From: Stutzerimonas stutzeri
Lineage (GTDB): Bacteria > Pseudomonadota > Gammaproteobacteria > Pseudomonadales > Pseudomonadaceae
Length of the DNA: 64,000 bases
Direction: 5' to 3'
Assembly (NCBI RefSeq): GCF_015291885.1
Contig: NZ_CP036186.1
Coordinates: forward strand, 1,505,001 to 1,569,000
Positions 54,957 to 63,431 of the stretch are shown in pieces (the stretch's first letter is position 1; every line of letters begins with the position of its first letter). The notes beneath the pieces are model-generated. The model had not been told where the DNA came from. It made no database searches and saw nothing but the letters and a program-made list of their open reading frames with translations. Both the position numbers and the translations under genes were made by a program.

Positions 54957-55883
54957 CTAACCGCGCCGGGAGACTTTGATAGACGGCTGCGTGCCGGATT
55001 CCAGCAGTGCCTGCAACGCACGGCCATAGGCACCGAGCGCCACGCGCAGGCTGTTGTTGTGGGTGGCGCCCTCGACCATCAGCATTTGCTTGGGCTGGCG
55101 CGCGGCCTCATACAGCTGCTCGCTGAAGCGCGGCGGCACATAGCGGTCATCGGTGCCGTGCACCACCAGCAGTGGCATGCCGATCTGGTCGATTTTCTCC
55201 AGCGAATCGAATTTCTGCGACAGCAGCCAGCGTACCGGCAGCGTGGTGTCGGACACGGCCGTCGCCACGTCGGCCAACGAGGTGAAGGTCGACTCGATGA
55301 TCAGCGCGCGCGCCTCGGCGGGTGTCTCGTCGCGTTCGGCCTGTTGCCCGAGCTCCGCTGCCAGGTCGACCGCCACCGCGCCGCCGAGGGAGTGCCCGTA
55401 GATGAAGCGCTTGCTGGCGTCCGGCTGCAGTGCCTTCAGGCGCTCCCAGCCAATACGCGCATCGGCATACACGCTGCGTTCCGACGGCAAATCGCCAAGG
55501 CTCTGGCCAAAGCCGCGATAGTCGATGGCCAACACCGAAAAGCCCAGGGCGCGCAGCTGCTCCAGGCGGAACAGATGGCCGGTGAGGTTCCAGCGCACGC
55601 CGTGCAGGTAGAGCAAGGCGGGCGCATCGGCATCGACGGCCGGCCACCACCAGGCATGGATGTTTTGTTCGTCGCCGAATGCCGAATCGGTTAGCTGCAA
55701 CTCTTCGATGCCGCGCGGCAGGCCGCTGAACCACGACGCGGTTCCCGGTTCGATACGGAACACCAGCTCGCGCTCTTTCTGTTCGAGCACCGAACAGCCC
55801 ACCGGAAGACCGACGGCGAACAGGGTAATCAGCAGCAGGCAGAGCCGCCGGGCTTTGCTGCGGAACAGGAAGAAGCGCTGCAA
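54957..55883 (-). CDS. Lipoprotein alpha/beta hydrolase
   Basis: 308 residues. The N-terminus is basic then hydrophobic (LCLLLITLFAVGLPVGCS), with a lipobox-like VGC near residue 30, suggesting a membrane lipoprotein. The fold has LLYLHGVRWNLTGH, DYRGFGQS, the nucleophile GHSLGGAVAVDLA, VVHGTDDRYVPP and EGATHNNSL (catalytic His). Similar to the YqkD/BEM46-like group. Substrate unknown. Confidence 0.87.
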   Translation of the reverse strand: MQRFFLFRSKARRLCLLLITLFAVGLPVGCSVLEQKERELVFRIEPGTASWFSGLPRGIEELQLTDSAFGDEQNIHAWWWPAVDADAPALLYLHGVRWNLTGHLFRLEQLRALGFSVLAIDYRGFGQSLGDLPSERSVYADARIGWERLKALQPDASKRFIYGHSLGGAVAVDLAAELGQQAERDETPAEARALIIESTFTSLADVATAVSDTTLPVRWLLSQKFDSLEKIDQIGMPLLVVHGTDDRYVPPRFSEQLYEAARQPKQMLMVEGATHNNSLRVALGAYGRALQALLESGTQPSIKVSRRG

Positions 55884-56014
55884 TGTCAGGGTCTCGAAAT
55901 CAGGGGCTATGCATAGGACCCGCTTGCCGAATGATCTGCAAGGCGGCTCCGTGCCTCACTGATTACTGCATGTTGCGCGCCATGGTGGCGGCCATCGGAC
56001 CGCCGGTGTCGGAC

Positions 56015-57241
56015 TCACGAGCAGCAGGCCGCTGGGTTGGCCTCGGCTTCCCGCACTGCACGCTCGATTTTCCAGGCCCAGGCGAACACCAGCAGGCCGC
56101 CGACGGCGGTAGCGGCACCGATATAGCCGGTGGACGTCCAGCCAAAACCGGCGGTGATCGCCAGGCCGCCCAGCCAGGGCCCAAGCGCATTGGCGACGTT
56201 GAACGCGGCGTGGTTGGAGGCGGCTGCAAGGGTCTGGGCATCCGCGGCGACGTCCATCAGATGGGTCTGCAGAGCGGGCGAAAGCGAGACCATGGTGCCC
56301 ACCGCGAACACCGCCGGAAAGATCGTCCACACCGAGTGCGCGGCCAGCGGGAATACCAGCAGCACCAGCGCGCTCCACAGCAGGAGCCAGGCGACCGCCT
56401 TGAAGCGCAGCTTGTCGAACAGCCAGCCGCCGACCAGGTTGCCGACGATGCCGCCAAGGCCGAAGGCGGCGAGGGCGAACGGAATCCAGCCGGCACTGAC
56501 GCCAGTGACTTCCAGTAGCGTGGGTGCCATGTAGCTGAACACACAAAACATCCCGGCGAAGCCAATGGAGCTGATCGCCAGCGCCAGCCAGACCTGCGGC
56601 CGGTTGAACGCGCGGATTTCGTGCAGCGGGCTATTGCGCGGCTCGTCGCGGTTCAGCGGCAGGAACAGCGCCACCAGCAAGACCGTTAGCAGGGCGATGG
56701 CGCCAACCAGGGCAAAGGCATAGCGCCAGCTCAGCCATTGCCCGAGCCAGGTGGCCAGCGGATTGCCGATCAGGATCGCCACGGTCAGGCCCATCAGCAC
56801 TCGGGCCACGGCTTGGGCGCGCTTGTCCGGCGGTACCATGGAGGCGGCCACCAGCATTGCCACGCCGAAATACGCGCCGTGAGGCAGGCCGGTGATGAAG
56901 CGGAAGATCATCAGCGTCGAGTAGTCCGGCGCCAGGGCGCTGGCGAAATTGCCGAGGGCGAAGAAACCCATCAGCAAGAGCAGCAGGTGTCGTCGGAACA
57001 GCCGTGAGCCAAGGATCGCCAGCAAGGGTGCGCCCACCACCACGCCCAGTGCGTAGGTGCTGATCACGTTGCCGACCTGGGGTTCGCTGATGCCCAGCCC
57101 TTCGGCGACGTTAGGCATCAGCCCCATGATGGCGAACTCGCCGGTGCCGATGGCGAAACCGCCCATGGCCAGCGCCAGCTCAAGCAGCAGCACGGCGCGG
57201 GCGGAAAGGGGCGGAGTGGCTGCGTTGGCTGGCGCCGTCAT
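56015..57241 (-). CDS. MFS transporter (DHA1, AraJ/YdhP-like)
   Basis: 408-residue exporter with twelve predicted helices. The N-terminal LELALAMGGFAIGTGEFAIMGLMPNVAEGLGIS and motif-A-like ILGSRLFRRHLLLLLMG, plus GLPHGAYFGVAMLVAA, are typical of the DHA1 drug:H+ antiporters such as AraJ. The ATG at 57241 is preceded by GAGGTAA; the longer frame reaches into the neighbour's promoter region and is rejected. Divergent from the chemoreceptor gene at 57603. Confidence 0.9.
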   Translation of the reverse strand: MTAPANAATPPLSARAVLLLELALAMGGFAIGTGEFAIMGLMPNVAEGLGISEPQVGNVISTYALGVVVGAPLLAILGSRLFRRHLLLLLMGFFALGNFASALAPDYSTLMIFRFITGLPHGAYFGVAMLVAASMVPPDKRAQAVARVLMGLTVAILIGNPLATWLGQWLSWRYAFALVGAIALLTVLLVALFLPLNRDEPRNSPLHEIRAFNRPQVWLALAISSIGFAGMFCVFSYMAPTLLEVTGVSAGWIPFALAAFGLGGIVGNLVGGWLFDKLRFKAVAWLLLWSALVLLVFPLAAHSVWTIFPAVFAVGTMVSLSPALQTHLMDVAADAQTLAAASNHAAFNVANALGPWLGGLAITAGFGWTSTGYIGAATAVGGLLVFAWAWKIERAVREAEANPAACCS

Positions 57242-57602
57242 GGTTACCTCGTCGCGTACGAAAGGGGCGGCATTATTCACGCTGGGGCCAGCGGGTAAAG
57301 CCCTACTGCCAAAGAAGGAGATCACAGGGTGGTGGGATTGCATTCGCGCTCCGGAGTTCGACCGCCGGCCGTAAGGGGCTGAAGCGCCCGTGTCAGCCGA
57401 CCAGGCAATCCGATGGACGGCTTGCTGACGCCGGTTTTTTGCCCTTCGATCTTGATTCTCGTCAGGGTGACCGGGGAGTCGTCTCCGTATTTTGCGCGGC
57501 AAATCTCATTTCGTTCTGATCGGCTTAAGGCGTCTCGGCAAACACCGAACAACTCGACGTCGATCGGCTCCGTGTAGTGCCTCGTACCGCCCAGGAAAGC
57601 CC
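57242..57602. other. Divergent promoter region between MFS and chemoreceptor genes
   Basis: 361 bases with promoters for both genes expected. I see no repeat, no sigma-28 or sigma-54 signature that satisfies the consensus, and no convincing gene. Confidence 0.5.
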
Positions 57603-59624
57603 ATGAAACTCGTCTTTGCCCCTGCCGAACTGCTGATGAACCGGCTCAATTACCCAAGCAAGTTTGCCCTGATCGGCTTACTTGTTTTTCTCGCGTTCGC
57701 CAGCCTGATGTGGACCATAGCTGGCCAGCTCAACCGCACCATAGCGCGCGCCGAGAACGAACTGGTAGCCACTGCGCTGGCGCGGCCGTTGTCCAAGTTG
57801 GTCGAGCTTACCCAGCAGCACCGCGGTGTGTCGGCGATGCTGTTGGGTGGCAATTCCGCCATGGCGGATCGTCGCAGCACGCTGCAAACGAATGTCGATG
57901 CGGCGATGGCCGAGATGAACCGCGTGCTGGCCGATGACAAGCGCGCCATGCGCGAATGGCAGGACATCGGCCGCGGCTGGGACGAGATCAAGCGGGGCGT
58001 GCAGGGCTGGTCGCAGGCGCAGAGCTATCAGGCGCACACGGCGCTGATCGGCGAGATGTTGAATTTTCAGACACTGCTCTCCGACGCCTACGGCCTGACG
58101 TTTGATCCGGAGCCGCAGACCTATTACCTGATGACGACCGCAGTCAGCCGGCTGCCGTTTCTTATCGAGCGTCTTGGACGTCTACGCGGCAGTGCGTCGG
58201 CCATGCTGACCAAAGGCGAGATCACCGACCAGCAACGCACGGCGTTGATCGTGGTGACCGAGGAGATCAGATCGGCGACGGTCGAGATGGAGCGCAGCAT
58301 GGAAAAGGTCATCGCTCAGCGGCCGGAGCTGCAAACGCAGCTCAACCACGCGGTGGCGACCCTGCGCGAGCGTGGCGAAACCGTCGACCTCGTGGTTCAG
58401 GGCATGCTGGTGCGCGGCGATTTCAGCAGCACCTCGTCTGCGCAGTTCTTCGACATGACTACCGAAGCGATCGGCATCGGCTACACGCAGATGTACGACG
58501 TGCTGCTGCCGAGCCTGGACCAACTACTGCAGCAGCGCATCGACGACGCCCGACAGATGCTGCATGGCAACCTCGCCATGCTGCTGGTGGTATTGGCCGT
58601 TATCGGCTATCTCTCGGTGGGTGCCTACCTGTCGGTGATGACCAGCATTCGTAGCCTGCGTGATGGCAGCGAGCGGCTTGCTGCTGGCGATCTGACAACC
58701 CATATCGACCTGGCCGCGCGTGACGAGCTGCGCTTCGTCGCCGGCAGCTTCAACGCCATGGCTGAGGCCATGCGCCAGCTGATCGGCAGCATCAAGAGCA
58801 ACTCCGACCACGTCGCCGACTCGGCGCGCAGCCTGGCGACTGCCTCGGGGCAGATTCATGTCGCCTCGCAGTGCCAGAGCGATGCGGCATCGAGCATGGC
58901 GGCTGCGGTGGAGCAGATGACCGTCGGCATCGAGAGCATTGCGCGCAACGCCGGCGAGGCCGATGCGCTGGCCAATCGCTCCGGCGAACTGTCGCGCCAG
59001 GGGGGCGAGATCGTTGCCGCAGTGGTCGATGAAATCAGCCAGATCGCCATATCCGTTGGCGACTCGGCGCGTACCGTCGCCGAGCTGGGCGAGCGTTCCG
59101 GGCAGATATCGGCCATCGTCGGGGTGATCGGCGATATCGCGGCGCAAACCAACCTGCTGGCGCTGAATGCGGCAATCGAAGCGGCGCGGGCGGGCGATCA
59201 GGGGCGTGGTTTTGCGGTGGTGGCCGACGAGGTGCGCAAGCTGGCGGAACGCACGGCCAACTCCACCAAGGAGATCGCGCAGATGGTTTCAGCCATCCAG
59301 CAGGGTACCGAGGGTGCAGTGCAGGGGATGGAGCTGGGGGTGGCGAAAGTCAATGACGGTGTAGCGCGTGCTCAGCGCGCCGGCGAAGCCATGGGCGGCA
59401 TCCGCGAGGCGGCCAATCAGGTGTTGTCGACGGTCGCGGAGATTTCCAATGCCCTGCGCGAGCAGAGCGCGGCATCGGCGGAAATCGCGCAGCAGGTGTC
59501 AACCATCGCGCGCATGGCCGAGGAAAACGGCGAAGCGGTGGGCACCAACCACCATACTGCCAGCCGACTCAGCGACCTGGCCGGCACCCTGCTGGACAAC
59601 GTCAGCCGCTTCAAGGCGAGTTGA
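57603..59624 (+). CDS. Methyl-accepting chemotaxis protein with NIT-type sensor
   Basis: 673 residues. After a first helix ([19 protein letters not shown]) comes a periplasmic helical domain of ~300 residues; its start ([22 protein letters not shown]) fits the NIT (nitrate/nitrite-sensing) domain pattern. A second helix ([20 protein letters not shown]), HAMP, and the signalling domain with [32 protein letters not shown] follow. AGGAA precedes the ATG at 57603. A nitrate or nitrite ligand would suit a denitrifier but is inference. No che genes adjacent. Confidence 0.92.
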   Translation: MKLVFAPAELLMNRLNYPSKFALIGLLVFLAFASLMWTIAGQLNRTIARAENELVATALARPLSKLVELTQQHRGVSAMLLGGNSAMADRRSTLQTNVDAAMAEMNRVLADDKRAMREWQDIGRGWDEIKRGVQGWSQAQSYQAHTALIGEMLNFQTLLSDAYGLTFDPEPQTYYLMTTAVSRLPFLIERLGRLRGSASAMLTKGEITDQQRTALIVVTEEIRSATVEMERSMEKVIAQRPELQTQLNHAVATLRERGETVDLVVQGMLVRGDFSSTSSAQFFDMTTEAIGIGYTQMYDVLLPSLDQLLQQRIDDARQMLHGNLAMLLVVLAVIGYLSVGAYLSVMTSIRSLRDGSERLAAGDLTTHIDLAARDELRFVAGSFNAMAEAMRQLIGSIKSNSDHVADSARSLATASGQIHVASQCQSDAASSMAAAVEQMTVGIESIARNAGEADALANRSGELSRQGGEIVAAVVDEISQIAISVGDSARTVAELGERSGQISAIVGVIGDIAAQTNLLALNAAIEAARAGDQGRGFAVVADEVRKLAERTANSTKEIAQMVSAIQQGTEGAVQGMELGVAKVNDGVARAQRAGEAMGGIREAANQVLSTVAEISNALREQSAASAEIAQQVSTIARMAEENGEAVGTNHHTASRLSDLAGTLLDNVSRFKAS

Positions 59625-59638
59625 GTATCCGTTCGGAG

Positions 59639-59660
59639 GACGGCGCCACTTGGCGCCGTC
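59639..59660. terminator. Hairpin between convergent chemoreceptor and SLC13 genes
   Basis: Perfect nine-pair GC-rich stem (GACGGCGCC/GGCGCCGTC) with an ACTT loop, 15 bases after the receptor stop. No T-run; likely serves both strands. It lies just beyond 59671, where the SLC13 gene would end if its C-terminal frame were intact. Confidence 0.6.
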
Positions 59661-59714
59661 AGTTGGCCAGTCACAACGGCCAGATCCAAAGGATCGCCGG
59701 CACCGCACAGAGCA

Positions 59715-61535
59715 CTACCAGAATCGACAGCGGTAAGCCCAGTCGCCGAAGCGATAGCCGCCCGGTGCCATCACCAGAGTGTTGGACTGATGGCCGATAG
59801 GCGTGAGGAAGGCACAGGAGGCGCCGATCGCAACGGCCATCAGGAACGGATCGACCGACACGTCCATTCCCCGCGCCAGGCTGATCGCGACGGGCGCGGC
59901 CAGCACCGCGGCGGCGGCGTTGTTCACTACGTTGGAAATCAGCATCACTGCAACCATCAGTAGCGCCAATGTCGCAGCGGGTGGCAATGACTGGCCCAGT
60001 TCCAGCAGCGCTTCGGCAATCAGCTGCGAGCCCCCCGTGGTTTCCAACGCCTGGCCCACCGGCAGCATGGCGGCCACCAGGACGATTACCGGCATGTCGA
60101 TGCTCTCGTAGATGCGCCCCATGGGAATCAGCCCGACCAGGATCATTACCAGCGCGCCGGTGACCAGCGCAGTAGCGGCAGGTACCAGGCCGAAGGCGAT
60201 GGTCGCCAGGGTGATGGCGAAGATGGCGCTGGCCAGCAGCACGTTGCGCGGTGTGGTGATGCTTAGCCCACGGGACGCCAGCGGCAGGCAGCCCAGGCTG
60301 TTGAGACTCGATTGCAGGGCATTCTCACGGGCCTGCAGCAGCAGGATGTCGCCGGATGCGAAACGAATGTTCCCGAGGCGCTGGCGCAGGCGCTGACCCT
60401 GGCGTGCGACAGCCAGCACGTTGACGCCATGGCGCTCGCGCAAATCGAGGCCGGTGGCGGTAGTGCCCACCAGCATGGAGCCAGGGGAGACAATGGCCTC
60501 GGCCAGGGTCAGTTCGCCATGTCGGCTCTTGTGAGACTTGTCGGGTTTTTCGGTTTTCTCATCTTGTTCGGCGCTCTCATCCTTGACCGCTTGTTCTGCG
60601 GCCTGCTGCTCGTCGCGTGCCTTGGCTTCCTGTTCTTCGACATTGGCCGCGAGTTCGACGCCGGTGACGTCGAGCAGGGCCTTGAGGCTGTCCGAATCCG
60701 CTTCCACCAGCAGGATGTCGTCCTCGCGCAGCACCTCGTAGGTCGATGGCATGCGCTGGCGCTCGTCGCCGCGCACAAGGGCGATCACCTGCACATCGGC
60801 CTCGTCCTTCACCGCATCGATCAGCGCGTGCAGGGTGCGCCCTACGTACTTGCAGCTTTCCGGCACCCGCACTTCGGTGAGGTAGGCGCTGATCTCGAAC
60901 AGGTCTCCACCGTTGTCCTGCTCCTGCCGTCGCGGCACCAGTCGCCAGCCGAGCAAGGCGATGAACAGCACGCCAGCGACCGTCACCGCGGCGCCCACCG
61001 GGAGAAAGGCGAACATGCCGAACGGTGCCTCGCCAGCCTCGGCGCGATAGCCGGCGATGATCAGGTTGGGCGGGGTGCCGATCAGCGTCAGGGTGCCGCC
61101 GAGCAGCGAGCCGAACGCCAGTGGCATCAGCAGATACGACGGTGAGCGCCCGCTCTGGCGCGACATCCAGATCGCCACCGGCATGAACAGCGCTAGCGCT
61201 CCCACGTTGTTCATGAAGCCCGAGCTGAGCGCGACGATCCCGGTGAGTGCCGCCACCTGTGCCCATGGCCGCTCGCCGACCTGCATCAGCCGCCGCGCCA
61301 CGGAATCCACCACGCCGGCGTTGAGCAGGCCACGGCTGAGGACCAGCACCGCGGCCACCGAGATCACGGCGGGATGGCCGATGCCGGAGAACACCTCGTC
61401 CGCCGGCACGACGCCGCTCAGTGCGCAGGCGAGCAGCGCGCCGAGGGCGACCAGGTCGTAGCGCCAGCGATTCCAGACGAACAGCACCAGCGTTGCCGCC
61501 AGTACGCCAAAGACGATCAGCTGTTCGCCGGTCAT
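59715..61535 (-). CDS. SLC13 family permease with TrkA-C domains, C-terminus frameshifted
   Basis: 606 residues in the present frame. Hydrophobic halves flank a central pair of TrkA-C (RCK_C) regulatory domains at about 215-300 and 345-420, joined by a Lys/Glu-rich linker (KDESAEQDEKTEKPDKSHKS). Family motifs: FMNNVGALALFMPVAIWM, LIGTPPNLIIAGY, and near the end LTPIGHQSNTLVMAPGGYRFGD. After GYRFGD the present frame ends with eight atypical residues (WAYRCRFW), whereas the neighbouring frame continues LGLPLSILVVLCAVPAILWI and stops at 59671, which is the expected last helix. A small deletion has probably replaced the final helix. Substrate unknown (anion or dicarboxylate type). Confidence 0.88.
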   Translation of the reverse strand: MTGEQLIVFGVLAATLVLFVWNRWRYDLVALGALLACALSGVVPADEVFSGIGHPAVISVAAVLVLSRGLLNAGVVDSVARRLMQVGERPWAQVAALTGIVALSSGFMNNVGALALFMPVAIWMSRQSGRSPSYLLMPLAFGSLLGGTLTLIGTPPNLIIAGYRAEAGEAPFGMFAFLPVGAAVTVAGVLFIALLGWRLVPRRQEQDNGGDLFEISAYLTEVRVPESCKYVGRTLHALIDAVKDEADVQVIALVRGDERQRMPSTYEVLREDDILLVEADSDSLKALLDVTGVELAANVEEQEAKARDEQQAAEQAVKDESAEQDEKTEKPDKSHKSRHGELTLAEAIVSPGSMLVGTTATGLDLRERHGVNVLAVARQGQRLRQRLGNIRFASGDILLLQARENALQSSLNSLGCLPLASRGLSITTPRNVLLASAIFAITLATIAFGLVPAATALVTGALVMILVGLIPMGRIYESIDMPVIVLVAAMLPVGQALETTGGSQLIAEALLELGQSLPPAATLALLMVAVMLISNVVNNAAAAVLAAPVAISLARGMDVSVDPFLMAVAIGASCAFLTPIGHQSNTLVMAPGGYRFGDWAYRCRFW

Positions 61536-61764
61536 TTACTTTTCTCCAAGCCGCCAGGAACCCGCAGCGCGTTGGCGCCGAAGTTCGGGGCGGTAATGCC
61601 AGTGGAAACCACGATGAGGTGTTGCGCTGCAGGCCACCTGGCTGCAGTGGTAATGCGGCTGTCATAAACAGACTGCAGCCGCTGCGCAAAGGTGCCGGCA
61701 GGTTATGGCAAAAATGTGCGCTGCGGGGCAAGGTGGCGGTACAACAATTCGAAAGGTCCTTGCG

Positions 61765-62721
61765 ATGCCCGAGTCCGTTTCCCTGAGTTGCCGCGATGGT
61801 TATGCGCTGTCTGCGCAGCTGTGGAATCCGCAAGGTCCGGCCCGTGGCGCGGTGATCATCAGCTGCGCGACCGGCGTGCTGTCGCGCTATTACGCGCGCT
61901 ACGCGAGTTTTCTCACCGAGCATGGTTTTATCGCGCTGACCTACGACTTTCGCGGCATCGGTGGCTCACGGCCGCAGCACATGCGTGGCATGCAGATGCG
62001 CTGGCGCGACTGGGGCGAGTACGACTTCGATGCTGCTGTGCGCTTCATGCGTGGGCGTGATCCGCACGGGTTGCTGGTGGCGGTGGGGCACAGCGCCGGT
62101 GGCTTTATGCCGGGCTTTGCCGAAGCCGCCAGCGAGGTGGATCGATATCTGAACGTCGCCGGGCAGTACGCCTACTGGCGCGACTACGCCGCTGATCAGC
62201 GCCTGCGCATGTACGCCAAGTGGCATCTGTTCATGCCCGCGGTGACCCGCCTGGTTGGCTATTTTCCCGGTCGCCGCTTCGGCTGGCTGGAAGATCTGCC
62301 GGCCGGTGTCGCGCTGGAGTGGTCCCGGCGCGGCGCACGTCTGGAAGACAGCTACCCGGCTGGCGAGCACAAACTGCTGTTCAGCCGCTTTGCCGCCGTC
62401 CGTGCGCCGATGCTGGCGGTCAGTACCAGTGACGACGAGTTCGCCACGCCGGCCGCCATGCGCCGCGGGCTCGGCTACTTTCGCAACAGCCCGCGGCAGC
62501 TGGTGCAGCTCAATCCCCGCGCGATGGGCTTCGAGCGCATCGGCCATTTCGGCCTGTTCCACGACCGGCATCGCAATGGCTTCTGGCGCGAGTCGCTGGA
62601 ATGGATCGCCGAGGGCCGCAATCCCTGGCTGGCCGACGAGTTTATCGAGCCCGGCGTGGAGCCGGAGAGTGACGGCGCCATTCCCTTCGGCGCGCCGTCG
62701 GGCTATAAGCCTGGCCCATGA
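61765..62721 (+). CDS. Alpha/beta hydrolase (serine aminopeptidase/acyl-transferase-like)
   Basis: 318 residues. ISCATGVLSRYYARYASFLTEHGF and TYDFRGIGGSRP are strand-turn motifs of the fold; the nucleophile elbow is VGHSAGGFMPG near 112; STSDDEFATP holds the acid and RIGHFGLFHDRH the catalytic His. AAAGG precedes the ATG at 61765; the earlier in-frame start at 61705 has no ribosome site. No signal peptide. The stop overlaps the next start as ATGA, coupling it to a GreA/GreB-like gene. Confidence 0.87.
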   Translation: MPESVSLSCRDGYALSAQLWNPQGPARGAVIISCATGVLSRYYARYASFLTEHGFIALTYDFRGIGGSRPQHMRGMQMRWRDWGEYDFDAAVRFMRGRDPHGLLVAVGHSAGGFMPGFAEAASEVDRYLNVAGQYAYWRDYAADQRLRMYAKWHLFMPAVTRLVGYFPGRRFGWLEDLPAGVALEWSRRGARLEDSYPAGEHKLLFSRFAAVRAPMLAVSTSDDEFATPAAMRRGLGYFRNSPRQLVQLNPRAMGFERIGHFGLFHDRHRNGFWRESLEWIAEGRNPWLADEFIEPGVEPESDGAIPFGAPSGYKPGP

Positions 62722-63194
62722 ACAAGACCGCCCTTCAGCAGCAGATCATCGCTACCCTCGAAGCCGACCGTGAAGTCGCCAAGGCCGTGCTGGCCGCGAC
62801 CCATGAGGCCGCCACCCATGCCGAGAGCAAGGCCGAGAACAAGTACGACACTCGCGGCCTGGAAGCCGCCTACCTCGCCGACGGGCAAAGACGACGCCTG
62901 CACGAGATCGAGACGGCGCTTGCCGCCTATCGCAACCTGCAGCCGACCATCGGCTCGGACGAGTGCGTGCGGGTCGGTGCGCTGCTTTGCCTCGAGCATG
63001 ACGGCGTCGAACGCTGGTTCTTCCTCGGCCCGGATGCCGCGGGGCTGAAATTGCAGCATGAAGGCCGGGAGATTCTGGTCATCACGCCGCGTTCGCCATT
63101 GGGGCAGGGGCTGCTCGGCCGCGAGGTGGGGGATGAGGTGGAGTTGAAGGTGAACGGGCAGGCGCAGCGCTATGAGGTGCTGCAGATCGCCTAG
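62718..63194 (+). CDS. GreA/GreB family elongation factor-like protein
   Basis: 158 residues: an N-terminal helical hairpin (residues ~1-75) and a C-terminal FKBP-like GreA/GreB domain (ITPRSPLGQGLLGREVGDEVEL). The hairpin tip has KYDTRGLEAAYLADGQ, with an Asp and a Glu in positions that recall the catalytic acidic pair of GreA/GreB, so transcript-cleavage stimulation is possible. It is not GreA or GreB proper; the C-terminal domain is diverged. Coupled by ATGA to the upstream hydrolase gene, whose role in this pairing is unclear. Confidence 0.87.
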   Translation: MNKTALQQQIIATLEADREVAKAVLAATHEAATHAESKAENKYDTRGLEAAYLADGQRRRLHEIETALAAYRNLQPTIGSDECVRVGALLCLEHDGVERWFFLGPDAAGLKLQHEGREILVITPRSPLGQGLLGREVGDEVELKVNGQAQRYEVLQIA

Positions 63195-63202
63195 CGTCGG
63201 TA

Positions 63203-63383
63203 TGTAGCATGGGCTTCAGCCCGCCAAGGGCATTGGTGTGGCGGGCGGTGGGCTAAAGCCCACCCTACGGGTCCGTTGGCAACGGCTAGGACGTTGCGGA
63301 TCGTGTAGCGCCGGCTATGTAGGGTGGGCTTCAGCCCACCGAAGGCAATGGTGTGGCGGGCGGCGGGCTAAAGCCCACCCCAG
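63203..63383. repeat. Two inverted pairs of REP-like palindromes (BIME-like)
   Basis: Four copies: 63203-63225, 63247-63270, 63318-63340 and 63362-63383. Each pair is head-to-head (GTAGxxTGGGCTTCAGCCC and GGGCTAAAGCCCACCCTAC types) separated by the same GAAGGCAATGGTGTGGCGGGC-like spacer, so the whole pair was duplicated. Lies between the GreA/GreB-like and topB genes, whose 3' ends face it. Confidence 0.88.
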
Positions 63384-63431
63384 GGGGCGAGTAGGTTTCA
63401 ACGCGTCTGTGGGGCACGCGCAAAGGCCCGC

